Shown in pieces: positions 1 to 8,520 of a DNA stretch of 23,743 nt. Under the pieces are notes generated by a model that saw only the letters and a list, made by a program, of their open reading frames with translations, did no database searches and was not told the DNA's origin. Both the position numbers and the translations under genes were made by a program. Position 1 is the first letter of the stretch. Each line of letters begins with the position of its first letter. This stretch comes from JBLNBU01 sp050260215 (lineage in GTDB: Bacteria > Pseudomonadota > Alphaproteobacteria > Rhodospirillales > Magnetospirillaceae). The stretch is from contig JBLNBU010000226.1 in the NCBI GenBank assembly GCA_050260215.1, positions 1 to 23,743 of the forward strand, given 5' to 3'.

Positions 1-965
<965 letters not shown>

Positions 966-1000
966 GGTCATTCTCGTTGCAACCGCACATACTTATGGCA

Positions 1001-1028
1001 TTGACTCATCGTCCGTTATTCGTACCAT
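1001..1028 (+). promoter_or_regulatory. Predicted sigma-70-type promoter for the membrane/vWA genes
   Basis: A -35 box TTGACT (1001-1006) is followed after 16 bases by TACCAT (1023-1028). This gives five and four matches to the two consensus hexamers. The start site would be near 1035, about 35 bases before the ATG at 1071. An imperfect inverted repeat flanks it: ATGGCATT at 995-1002 and ATTGCCAT at 1027-1034, with seven of eight positions complementary. It could be an operator. This is a prediction from motifs only. Confidence 0.4.
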
Positions 1029-1070
1029 TGCCATGACATACAACTCAAGGCCGAGAAAAGGGCCGGGGCC

Positions 1071-2285
1071 ATGGACAAGTACGAGGTGTTCTCCCGAATG
1101 GACTGCGAGGCCGATCGTACCCGCGGCAAGACCGATGGCGGCAATGGCCAGCCTCCGACCAACACGGACCGGCCGGTCGGGCACGTCCTTTCGGTCATCA
1201 ACGAGGTCCGCGCCGATCTCACCGTCTCGGACGAGGAGTGGCAGCGCGAGGTGGCCAGGCAGATGGCGCTGTTGGACGAGCGCAACCGCGAGGTCAAGGC
1301 CTACGACCGCCAGAAGGAGATCCTGGGCAAGAACCGCGACATCGACCGCCGCCTGCTGCGCAGCGAGGGCGACGAGACGGGGCTGAGCCCGTGGGGCAAG
1401 GCCAAGCAGGAACTGGCCGCCGCCGCCGCGGCGCGGAAGGCCGCTGCCGACAAGGTCGGCGGGCGAAGCATCCAGTCGCGGCTGTCGCCCTTCTGGTACT
1501 TCCTGGTGATGGTGGGCCTGGCCGTGCTCGAGTTCCCCATCAACTACCAGGCCACCCGCATCATCTTCCTGGAAGACGTCGAGCTGATGGCGATCATCGT
1601 CGCGGCGGTCGTCGGCATCTTGCTGGTCTCGTTCGCCCATTCCAGCGGTCGGCTGCTCAAGCAGCGCCAGGTGCTGAACCTGGAGCCCAGGCCCAGCGTG
1701 GTCATCTGGGTGGCGGTCGGCGTGATGTCGCTGGCGGCCATCGGCGTGGTGTTCTACCTGCGCTGGCGCCTGATCACCGAGCAGCGGGGCCAGTCCGAAC
1801 TGGGCGAGCTGCTGTTCTTCCTGTTCCTCAACCTGTCGGTCTACTTCATCGGCCTGCTGACCGCGATCCTGCACTACGATCCCAGCGCCGAGTACCAGAC
1901 CGCCCATTACGCCCATGCGCGGGCCCATGCCCGCTTCCGCCGCGAGGAGGCGCGGGTCGAGAAGGCCGAGCGCGCCATCGCCTCGAACTTTGCCGCCGAC
2001 CTCAAGACCTTGCGCCACCGCTACGACCGCCTGTCGGCCGAGGTGGGCGAGCTGATGGCGGTGATCAACCGCCTGCGCCAGCAGCGCATCGCCTATGTGG
2101 ACAACGTGGCGGCGGCGCTGGTCATGCGGCTGTCGGCCTACGCCGAAGGCAATCGAGAGGGCCGCGGCGGTGACCCACCGGCCTGGCTGTCGGACCAGCG
2201 GATCGAGGACATCCGTCGCCGCCTGGCCGAGGAATTCCACGGCAAGCTGCCGAAATGCGAAGGGGTTCTTGAACCATGCGCCTGA
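1071..2285 (+). CDS. Uncharacterised four-helix membrane protein with cytosolic helical domains
   Basis: This 404-residue protein matches no family I recognise. Residues 40-130 are charged and helix-forming. Four hydrophobic segments follow at about 141-160, 170-190, 210-230 and 246-268. Residues 285-360 form a long charged helical region rich in Arg, Glu and Ala, probably a coiled coil; by the positive-inside tendency both termini should be cytosolic. The layout recalls scaffold or channel subunits, but no catalytic motif is visible. ATG 1071 is preceded by AAGGG eight bases upstream. The end overlaps the start of the secreted vWA-like gene by 10 bases, which suggests coupled translation and a joint function, perhaps a membrane partner for the secreted protein (inference). 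Confidence 0.85.
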   Translation: MDKYEVFSRMDCEADRTRGKTDGGNGQPPTNTDRPVGHVLSVINEVRADLTVSDEEWQREVARQMALLDERNREVKAYDRQKEILGKNRDIDRRLLRSEGDETGLSPWGKAKQELAAAAAARKAAADKVGGRSIQSRLSPFWYFLVMVGLAVLEFPINYQATRIIFLEDVELMAIIVAAVVGILLVSFAHSSGRLLKQRQVLNLEPRPSVVIWVAVGVMSLAAIGVVFYLRWRLITEQRGQSELGELLFFLFLNLSVYFIGLLTAILHYDPSAEYQTAHYAHARAHARFRREEARVEKAERAIASNFAADLKTLRHRYDRLSAEVGELMAVINRLRQQRIAYVDNVAAALVMRLSAYAEGNREGRGGDPPAWLSDQRIEDIRRRLAEEFHGKLPKCEGVLEPCA

Positions 2286-3085
2286 CGACCCTGATCGCCG
2301 CCGGGCTGGCTGCACTGGCGCTGGCCGCCGGCGCGGCCGCCGCCGAACCGAAGAAGTCTGCCGCCACCGGCCAGTCCGCGCCGTCGCTGCCCAACCAGCA
2401 CTATTGCGCCAAGTACGGCAAGGCCGACGCCCGCCTGGTGCTGGTCGGCATCGACCGCAGCATCGGCGAGGTCCGTCCGGTCGACAAGGTCGGCATCGAC
2501 GCCGTCTCGGCCGCCATGTGGCGCAGCCTCAAGCCCGGCGACCGCCTGCAGGTCTTCACCATCTACGACCACCCCACCACCCGCCGGGTCCTGTTCGACG
2601 ACTGCCGTCCGGGGACCAGCTGGTGCCTGGAATGCCGCCGATTTCCGCCCAAGGAGGTGGAATTCGACGACAACGAGTTCCGCACCCGCGTCAACGACCT
2701 GATCACCGAGGTCAAGAGCAAGGGCGCCCCCGGCAAGAACGCGGCCAAGTCGGCCATCGCCAGCTCGATCTTCGCGGCGGTGGAAAGTTCGCAGGCCCAG
2801 GTCAAGTCGCTGCTGTTGATGAGCGACCTGCTCGACAGCGAGACCCTCGACCTGTCGCCCCCGTCCACCCTCACCGCATACCTGCGCCAGCGCAGGATCG
2901 ACATTCTGCGGGAACGCAAGCTGATCCCCGCCCTGGATGGGGCCGACGTGGTGGTCTACGGCATCGGCCGCGACGACCGCATGCCCTATCCCGCGCTGGG
3001 CGAGGCCGAAATCACCACCCTGATCGACATCTGGACCGAGTATTTCCGCCGGTCCGGAGCCAAGAACATTCTCATCAGCCGTTGA
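2276..3085 (+). CDS. Secreted vWA-like domain protein
   Basis: This 269-residue protein starts with a clear signal peptide (MRLTTLIAAG followed by an Ala-rich core; likely cleavage near residue 23, AAA/E), so it should act in the periplasm. The mature part has the alternating strand pattern of a von Willebrand factor A fold: LVLVGIDRS (54-62), DRLQVFTIYD (89-98), SLLLMSDLLDS (178-188) and ADVVVYGIGR. D60 and S62 fit the first metal-site motif DxSxS only in part, because the third position is Gly. D184 would fit the later metal-site aspartate. Four cysteines (44, 110, 117, 120) could form disulfides. The start overlaps the upstream membrane protein gene by 10 bases. The vWA assignment rests on pattern, not on a profile search; a ligand cannot be named. 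Confidence 0.8.
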   Translation: MRLTTLIAAGLAALALAAGAAAAEPKKSAATGQSAPSLPNQHYCAKYGKADARLVLVGIDRSIGEVRPVDKVGIDAVSAAMWRSLKPGDRLQVFTIYDHPTTRRVLFDDCRPGTSWCLECRRFPPKEVEFDDNEFRTRVNDLITEVKSKGAPGKNAAKSAIASSIFAAVESSQAQVKSLLLMSDLLDSETLDLSPPSTLTAYLRQRRIDILRERKLIPALDGADVVVYGIGRDDRMPYPALGEAEITTLIDIWTEYFRRSGAKNILISR

Positions 3086-3105
3086 CGCACTAAGGAGCAG
3101 CTGTC

Positions 3106-3303
3106 GTGTCCGACATGGAACTGACCGGGGACAGCCCGGAACTGGTGGCCTATCGCCTCGCCCTCGACGTCCAGGACCTGGAGGGACGTTTCCGCTCCAC
3201 CGAGCAGCCCTACAGCCGCGCCGAGTTCCTCGACCTCTACGCCGAGTGTCTCGAGGCGGTGGGCGGCGGGCGCAAGGTCAAGGACCGCTACCGCCGTCCC
3301 TAG
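3106..3303 (+). CDS. Small uncharacterised acidic protein
   Basis: This 65-residue protein has no recognised family. It begins at GTG 3106, chosen because AAGGAG (3092-3097) sits eight bases upstream; the in-frame ATG at 3115 would be 17 bases from that site. It follows the vWA-like gene by 20 bases and is probably in the same transcript. The product is predicted mostly helical, with an acidic middle and a basic C-terminus (KVKDRYRRP). Its TAG stop overlaps the zapE stop on the other strand. The strong ribosome binding site is the main reason to believe it is real. Confidence 0.7.
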   Translation: MSDMELTGDSPELVAYRLALDVQDLEGRFRSTEQPYSRAEFLDLYAECLEAVGGGRKVKDRYRRP

Positions 3304-4451
3304 CGCTCCCGCTCCACCCACTCCTCGCTCTGCATCTCCATCAGGCGGCTGACCGTCCTTTGGAATTCGAAGGCGCCGACGCCCTCGACATAGAGGGTCT
3401 CGGGCGGGGCTTCGGCCGAGCAGATCAGGGTGGCCTTGGCTTCGTAGAGGGCGTCGATCAGGGTGACGAAGCGCCGGGCCTCGTCCTTGTTGGCCGGAGA
3501 CAGCCGGGGGATGTCGGACAGCACCAGGGTGTGGTAGCGCGACGCCAGGGCCAGGTAGTCCGAAGCGCCCAGCGCAGTGCCGCACAGCTGGTGGAACGAG
3601 AACCACGCCACCCCGGCGGCGGCCAGCGGCACGCGGATCTGGCGGCCGTTCACCTCGAAGGACTGGGGCATGGCGGCGATGCCCTCGGTCAGCTTGGCGA
3701 ACGCCAGGTCCAGCGCCATGTCGGCGGCCTCGCCCAAGGGCGCGTGGTAGACGCGCATGCCGCGGCGCCGGCCCTGGCGGTAGTCGGTGCGCGCCTCCAG
3801 CTGCAGCAGGTCAAGGCGGCTTTCGATCAGCGAGATGAAGGGCAGGAAGCGGTCGCGCTGCAGGCCGTCCTTGTACAGCTCCGACGGCGCCCGGTTCGAT
3901 GTCACAACCACCACCACGCCCTCGTCCAGCAGGTGCTGGAACAGCCTGCCGACGATCATGGCGTCGGCGATGTCGGTAATCTGCAGCTCGTCCAGGCACA
4001 ACAGCCAGTCGTGGGCGGCGATCTCGCGCGCCAGCTTGGGGATGGGGTCGGCGTCCTTGCGGTGCGGGGTGGACCGCCAGCGGTGGATCTCGGCGTGGAT
4101 GTCGCGCATGAACTCGTGGAAGTGCACGCGCCGCTTGCCGGCGATGGTCGCCGACTGGAAGAACAGGTCCATCAGCATGGACTTGCCGCGGCCGACGTCG
4201 CCGAAGATGTACAGGCCTTGCTTGGGCGCCGCGCCGACCGCGTCGCCGGGACGCCACTGCAGCGGCTGTCCCTTGGCGCCCTTCAGGCCGAAGCGGGCCA
4301 GCCAGCCGCGCTCGCCCTGCCCCGGATGATAGCCGGCCAGGGCGTAGGCCAGGCTTTGCAGCTTCTCGGCGGCCAGCTCCTGGACGGGATCGTGGGTGAT
4401 CTCGCCGCTGGCGACCTTGGCGCGATAGGCTTGGAGGGGACCGCTCGTCAT
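3300..4451 (-). CDS. zapE: Cell division protein ZapE (AFG1-like ATPase)
   Basis: The 383-residue product matches the AFG1/ZapE family of P-loop ATPases in length and motif order. Walker A is GDVGRGKS (84-91) and Walker B is LLCLDE (150-155), followed by LQITDIADAMIVGRLF and the VVVTSNRAPSELYKDGLQR stretch typical of the family. In Escherichia coli ZapE associates with the divisome and affects Z-ring stability; the mitochondrial homologue AFG1 acts in protein quality control. No Shine-Dalgarno precedes ATG 4451. A TATGTT -10-like box ends only eight bases upstream, so the message may be leaderless. The gene is transcribed away from the phosphoesterase gene's terminator and meets the 65-residue gene head-on. 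Confidence 0.95.
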   Translation of the reverse strand: MTSGPLQAYRAKVASGEITHDPVQELAAEKLQSLAYALAGYHPGQGERGWLARFGLKGAKGQPLQWRPGDAVGAAPKQGLYIFGDVGRGKSMLMDLFFQSATIAGKRRVHFHEFMRDIHAEIHRWRSTPHRKDADPIPKLAREIAAHDWLLCLDELQITDIADAMIVGRLFQHLLDEGVVVVVTSNRAPSELYKDGLQRDRFLPFISLIESRLDLLQLEARTDYRQGRRRGMRVYHAPLGEAADMALDLAFAKLTEGIAAMPQSFEVNGRQIRVPLAAAGVAWFSFHQLCGTALGASDYLALASRYHTLVLSDIPRLSPANKDEARRFVTLIDALYEAKATLICSAEAPPETLYVEGVGAFEFQRTVSRLMEMQSEEWVERER

Positions 4452-4459
4452 CGCAGTGC

Positions 4460-4488
4460 AACATAGCGGATAGGCGGGCCAACGAAAA
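4460..4488 (-). promoter_or_regulatory. Possible zapE promoter, leaderless arrangement
   Basis: On the minus strand TATGTT (4465-4460) is a fair -10 box. Seventeen bases upstream lies TTTTCG (4488-4483), a poor -35 that overlaps the T-tract of the preceding terminator. Initiation six to eight bases downstream of the -10 would fall at or next to ATG 4451. Confidence 0.3.
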
Positions 4489-4518
4489 GCCCCGCCCGGA
4501 GAGGATCCGGGCGGGGCT
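4482..4518 (-). terminator. Rho-independent terminator after the DHH phosphoesterase gene
   Basis: AGCCCCGCCCGG (4488-4499) and CCGGGCGGGGCT (4507-4518) form a perfect 12-bp stem with a seven-base loop. Read on the minus strand, the stem is followed by TTTTCGTT. It lies 24 bases after the stop codon of the minus-strand phosphoesterase gene and just before zapE, separating the two transcripts. Confidence 0.9.
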
Positions 4519-4542
4519 GCGTGCGCTTTGCGGGGGCTCGCG

Positions 4543-5475
4543 TCAGCCGTCGTTGGTGATCTTGCCGACCAGTTCGTTCAGCACCCGATCGGACGCGGCG
4601 TTGTCGACCTGGCAGGTGCCGGCGTTCTCGTGGCCGCCGCCGCCGTAGATCAGGCACAGCGCGCCGACGTTGGTCTTGGCGGTGCGGTTGACGATCGACT
4701 TGCCGATGGCGAACACCGTGTTCTGCTTCTTCAGGCCCCACATCATGTGGATCGAGATGTTGGTGTCCGGATACAGCGCATAGATCATGAAGCGGTTGCC
4801 GGCGTAGATGGTCTCCTCGCCGCGCAGGTCAAGGACCACCAGGTTCTTGTGCACCGTCGAGCAGCGGCGGATCTGCTCCTTGAACTTCTCCTGGTGCTCA
4901 AAATAAAGGTCGGTGCGCTCGCGCACGTCCTCGAGCTGCAGGATGTCCTCGATGGTGTGGTTCCGGCAGTAGTCGATGAGGTTCATCATCAGCTGGTAGT
5001 TGGACACCCGGAACTCGCGGAAGCGGCCAAGGCCGGTGCGGGCGTCCATGATGTAGTTCAGCAGCGTCCAGCCGGTGGGGTTCAGGATGTCGTCCAGCGA
5101 GTACTGGGCCGAGTCGCCCTGGTCGACCGCTTCCATCATCTTGTCCCAGGCCGCCGGGAAGCGCACCGGGCCGCCGAAGTAGTCATAGACCACGCGGGCC
5201 GCCGACGGGGCCTTGGGGTCGATGATGTGGTTGTCCTTCTTGCCCACCCGGATGGTCTCGGACAGGTGGTGGTCGAAGGCCAGGTGGACGCCGTCCACGT
5301 AAGGCAGGTTGGTGGTGATGTCGGAGGGGCCGATCTCGATCAGGCCGTCCTGCATGTCCTTGGGGTGGACGAACTTGATGTCGTCGATCATGTCCAGCTG
5401 CTTGAGCAGCACCGCGCAGACCAGACCGTCGAAGTCGCTGCGGGTCACCAGCCGGAACTTCTTGCCTTCGCTCAT
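4543..5475 (-). CDS. DHH-family phosphoesterase (exopolyphosphatase-like)
   Basis: The 310-residue product carries the DHH superfamily marks: RSDFDG (12-17) with metal-binding aspartates, FDHH (67-70), and the C-terminal DHHA1-type glycine motif GGGGHENAG (278-286). Members hydrolyse phosphoester bonds in nano-RNA, cyclic dinucleotides, pAp or polyphosphate. The close relatives I recall are annotated exopolyphosphatase-like, but the substrate cannot be told from motifs. ATG 5475 was chosen because GGAGGAT precedes it and because a strong promoter occupies the more upstream part of the open frame. The gene stands alone: its own promoter is on one side and an intrinsic terminator on the other. 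It diverges from the asparagine synthetase gene. Confidence 0.88.
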   Translation of the reverse strand: MSEGKKFRLVTRSDFDGLVCAVLLKQLDMIDDIKFVHPKDMQDGLIEIGPSDITTNLPYVDGVHLAFDHHLSETIRVGKKDNHIIDPKAPSAARVVYDYFGGPVRFPAAWDKMMEAVDQGDSAQYSLDDILNPTGWTLLNYIMDARTGLGRFREFRVSNYQLMMNLIDYCRNHTIEDILQLEDVRERTDLYFEHQEKFKEQIRRCSTVHKNLVVLDLRGEETIYAGNRFMIYALYPDTNISIHMMWGLKKQNTVFAIGKSIVNRTAKTNVGALCLIYGGGGHENAGTCQVDNAASDRVLNELVGKITNDG

Positions 5476-5511
5476 AACGGATCCTCCGTCCCCCACGAAA
5501 TGTTTGGCCAC

Positions 5512-5540
5512 ACCATAGCCCGGCAGGCGCGACCAGACAA
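5512..5540 (-). promoter_or_regulatory. Sigma-70-type promoter for the DHH phosphoesterase gene
   Basis: Minus-strand TTGTCT (5540-5535), a 17-base spacer, then TATGGT (5517-5512). This is the best promoter match in the window. The start site would be near 5505, leaving a 30-base leader that contains the GGAGGAT ribosome site. It also argues against the longer open reading frame reaching 5556. Confidence 0.6.
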
Positions 5541-5648
5541 CGGCCTCGCTGCGCAATGCGGGTACGCCGTTGGTGCGATGAGCGGTTGCGGGCGTCCCAT
5601 GGCCCCGGTACCCTGGTCAAAGGCCGGCGGGATGGGCTTTGGTCTCGG

Positions 5649-7568
5649 ATGTGCGGGTTTGCAGGCTTTCTCGATATCGGTGCGGCCACGCCGGGGCGTG
5701 AGGCCGCGGTGCGTGCCATGGCGGCGACGCTGGTGCACCGTGGGCCCGACGACGACGGCGTCTGGGTCGACGATCCGGCCGGCATCGCGCTGGGGTTCCG
5801 CCGCCTGTCCATCCTGGACCTGACGCCGGCCGGCCACCAGCCGATGGAATCGCGCGACGGCCGCTGGATGGTCGTCTTCAACGGCGAAATCTACAACCAC
5901 GCCGACCTGCGCCGCCGCCTGGGCGACGAGCAGCCGTGGCGCGGCCATTCCGACACCGAGGTGCTGCTGGAGGCGGTCTCCGCCTGGGGGGTCGACCGCG
6001 CCCTGGCCTCGTTCGACGGCATGTTCGCCATCGCCCTGTGGGACCGGGTCGAGCGCACCTTGCACCTGGCCCGCGACCGCATGGGCGAGAAGCCGCTTTA
6101 TTGGGCCCGCTGCCACGGCCGCGTGCTGTTCGGCTCCGAGCTGAAGGCGCTCAAGGCCCATCCGGCCTTCGACGGCACGGTCGACCGCGACGCGCTGGCG
6201 CTCTACATGCGGCTGGGCTGGATCCCGGCGCCGCACACCATCTACACCGCGGCCCGCAAGCTGTTGCCGGGCACGGTGATGTCGATCAAGGGCGAGGACG
6301 TCACGGTGCGCGCCTTCTGGTCGGCGCGCGAACGCGCCCAGGCGGTGGCCGGCAGCTTCGCCGGCGGCGCCGCGGCGGCGTCCGAGCGGCTCAACCAGCT
6401 GCTGCGCGCCTCGGTGGCGCTTCGGATGCAGGCCGACGTGCCGGTGGGCGTGTTCCTGTCCGGCGGCGTCGATTCGTCGGTGACCGCGGCGGTGATGCAG
6501 GAGCTGGCCGGGGCGCCCATCCACACCTTCACCATTGCCTTCGACGTCGCCGCCATCGACGAAAGCCGCCACGCCCGCGCCGTGGCCGAGCACCTGGGCA
6601 CCGTGCATACCGAGGTGCCGATCACCGACGACGACGCCCTGGCCCTGGTGCCCTCGCTGGCGCGCATCTGGGACGAGCCCTTCGCCGATCCGGCCCAGCT
6701 GCCCACCTGCCTGCTGGCCCAGGCGACCTGGCGCCACGTCACCGTGGCGCTGTCCGGCGACGGCGCCGACGAGCTGTTCGGCGGCTATGGCACCTATCGC
6801 TCGCTGCCGCGCGACCTGGCCCGGGCGCGCGCCCTGCCGCCGGCGCTGCGCCGTCTGGCCGGGCCGCTGTCGCGGCTGCCGGCCGGGCCGGTCAACGCCG
6901 CCGCCGCCCTGGCCACCTTGGCCGGGCGCCGTCGGCGCAGCTATCCGGGCTTCCGCCTGCGCCGCCTGCTCGAACGCCTCTCGGCCGACGACATCCCGGC
7001 GCTCTTGGGCCTGCACTACAGCCGCTGGGCCGGCATGCCCGAGGTGGTGCCCGGCGCCCGTCCGGCGCCCTCGGTGTTCGACGACGCCTCGCGCCAGCCC
7101 CAGCTGGACGACCCGGCCCTGCTGGCGATGGTGCTGGATGCGCTGGCCTATCTGCCCGACGACCTGTGCGTGAAGACCGACCGGGCGACCATGGCCTTTT
7201 CGCTGGAGGCGCGGCTGCCCTTCCTCGACCACGCCATCGTCGAATTCGCCTGGTCGCTGCCCACCCAGCTCAAGATCGAGGGCGACACCGGCAAGACCGT
7301 GCTGCGCGAGGTGCTGTACCGCTACGTGCCGCGCCATCTGGTCGACCGCCCCAAGATGGGCTTCGAGGTCCCGGTGGGCCGCTGGCTGTCGGGGAGCTTG
7401 AAAGACTGGGCGGGCGACCTGTTGTCCGAGGACCGGCTGCGCCGCCAGGGCTATCTCGACGCCGGCCTGGTCGCCGGCCGCTGGCGCGATCACCTGGCGG
7501 GCCGCAAGACCATGGCCAACGAGCTGTGGCACGCCCTGATGTTCCAGGCGTGGCTGGACGCCACTTAG
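5649..7568 (+). CDS. asnB: Asparagine synthetase, glutamine-hydrolysing (class II amidotransferase)
   Basis: The 639-residue product begins Met-Cys-Gly, which fixes the start at ATG 5649: after Met removal Cys becomes the N-terminal nucleophile of the glutaminase domain. That domain (about 2-200) shows HRGPDDDG (30-37), FNGEIYNH and RDRMGEKPLYW. The synthetase domain has the PP-loop SGGVDSS near 270 and LSGDGADELFGGY near 367, with the CVKTDRATMAFSLEARLPF stretch after it. It makes asparagine, or an amide on another acceptor, from glutamine and ATP. Many alphaproteobacterial paralogues of this length sit in polysaccharide clusters, but no such genes are near, so housekeeping AsnB is the default. 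No good Shine-Dalgarno is seen; a weak TTGCGG-17-TACCCT promoter lies at 5586-5614. Confidence 0.93.
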   Translation: MCGFAGFLDIGAATPGREAAVRAMAATLVHRGPDDDGVWVDDPAGIALGFRRLSILDLTPAGHQPMESRDGRWMVVFNGEIYNHADLRRRLGDEQPWRGHSDTEVLLEAVSAWGVDRALASFDGMFAIALWDRVERTLHLARDRMGEKPLYWARCHGRVLFGSELKALKAHPAFDGTVDRDALALYMRLGWIPAPHTIYTAARKLLPGTVMSIKGEDVTVRAFWSARERAQAVAGSFAGGAAAASERLNQLLRASVALRMQADVPVGVFLSGGVDSSVTAAVMQELAGAPIHTFTIAFDVAAIDESRHARAVAEHLGTVHTEVPITDDDALALVPSLARIWDEPFADPAQLPTCLLAQATWRHVTVALSGDGADELFGGYGTYRSLPRDLARARALPPALRRLAGPLSRLPAGPVNAAAALATLAGRRRRSYPGFRLRRLLERLSADDIPALLGLHYSRWAGMPEVVPGARPAPSVFDDASRQPQLDDPALLAMVLDALAYLPDDLCVKTDRATMAFSLEARLPFLDHAIVEFAWSLPTQLKIEGDTGKTVLREVLYRYVPRHLVDRPKMGFEVPVGRWLSGSLKDWAGDLLSEDRLRRQGYLDAGLVAGRWRDHLAGRKTMANELWHALMFQAWLDAT

Positions 7569-7595
7569 TCGTCCTGCGCGGGGCTGGCCGCGCCG

Positions 7596-7925
7596 TCAAT
7601 CCACCTCCGCCAGCATCGCCACCGACAGCAGGCCCAGGCCGATGCCGACCACGTGGCCGGGGCCCAGGCGTTCCTGGAACAGGATCAGGCCGCCCAGCGA
7701 CAGGATCAGCACGTTGATCACCGCGAACAGCGCGGCCGCGGTGGCCAGCGGCGCATAGCGCAGCGAGCACGCCCACAGGGCGGCGCCGGCCATGTAGATC
7801 GCCAGACCCCAGGCCAGCAGGCCGGGGCGCCCCTCGGCACCCCAGCGCTTGAACAGGATGTCGCCGATGATTTCGAGGCCGGTGCCGACCAGCAGCAGGG
7901 CATAGAACAGCGCCTTGGACGACAT
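7596..7925 (-). CDS. Small multidrug resistance (SMR/DMT) family transporter
   Basis: The 109-residue product has four hydrophobic helices and little else, as in the SMR family. Helix 1 carries a glutamate (E18 in LLLVGTGLEIIGDILFKRWG) at the place of the essential EmrE Glu14, followed by the usual small-residue run and basic end. It probably exports a cationic or small polar substrate as an inner-membrane dimer. The start is uncertain: ATG 7925 gives the family length, ATG 7937 adds four residues behind a weak AGGCGGG, and an open TTG at 7970 is unlikely. It follows queD by 61 bases on the same strand and converges with asnB, with 27 bases between the stops. Confidence 0.8.
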   Translation of the reverse strand: MSSKALFYALLLVGTGLEIIGDILFKRWGAEGRPGLLAWGLAIYMAGAALWACSLRYAPLATAAALFAVINVLILSLGGLILFQERLGPGHVVGIGLGLLSVAMLAEVD

Positions 7926-7986
7926 GGCCCAAAGCATGCCCGCCTGCGCCGACCTTCGCCCAGGGGACAAAGGGCGAAGCGCCTAC

Positions 7987-8520
7987 CTATTGCGGCCCAT
8001 ACTCGGCGACGCAGTTGGGCGTCTCCCACACGCGGACCGCGACCAGCCGGGCGCAGCCGTCCGAGCGCGACGCCACCGCCCCGGCCAGGCGTTCGTACCA
8101 GTGCCGGGCCAGGCACTCGGCGGTGGGCTGGAACGGCACCACCAGCAGCTTGGTGGCCAGGCGGGTGTCGGTGGTGGCGCAAAAGCCGTCCTCGGCGACG
8201 GTCGCGCGCACGGCGGCGATCCACCGGGGGGCGTCGGTGCCCTCGGGGGCGAACATGGCCAGCAGGCCATCGTCGGCCGCGGCAGCGATGAAGCCGTGGT
8301 CGCAGGGGGTGTCGATGGCCTCCATCATCTCCTGCTTCAGGAAGCCGAAGTCGACCACCATGTCGGTCTGCTCGCCGGCGTCGTGCAGGTGGACGGCCTC
8401 GCAAACCGCCTCGACGGCGTAGCGGTGGCCGTGCAGGTGCCGGCACTTGGACCCGTGGGTCATGATGCGGTGGCCGGCGTCGATTTCGATGCGGCGGCTG
8501 ACTCGGTAGGGGGCGATCAT
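7987..8520 (-). CDS. queD: 6-carboxy-5,6,7,8-tetrahydropterin synthase QueD (PTPS family)
   Basis: The 177-residue product converts 7,8-dihydroneopterin triphosphate to 6-carboxytetrahydropterin, the second step toward preQ0 and queuosine. Zinc ligands are visible as H17 (IDAGH) and the HGH pair H30/H32. The catalytic cysteine is C26 in the CxxxHGH motif, as in QueD rather than mammalian PTPS. DMVVDFGFLK and DHGFI are further family marks. ATG 8520 shares its A with the TGA of queE (TGATG), so translation is coupled. It is somewhat longer than the roughly 120-residue E. coli enzyme because of an insert after DHGFI; other alphaproteobacterial forms may share this. Confidence 0.95.
   Translation of the reverse strand: MIAPYRVSRRIEIDAGHRIMTHGSKCRHLHGHRYAVEAVCEAVHLHDAGEQTDMVVDFGFLKQEMMEAIDTPCDHGFIAAAADDGLLAMFAPEGTDAPRWIAAVRATVAEDGFCATTDTRLATKLLVVPFQPTAECLARHWYERLAGAVASRSDGCARLVAVRVWETPNCVAEYGPQ

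Noticed and set aside
993..2315. Long minus-strand frame opposite the membrane protein gene
   Set aside because: Gln/His/Asp/Gly-rich antisense shadow of the kind high-GC genes produce; no ribosome site and no family-like motif.
5472..7532. 686-residue antisense frame over asnB
   Set aside because: Shadow of asnB codon bias; the plus-strand frame has intact glutaminase and PP-loop motifs.
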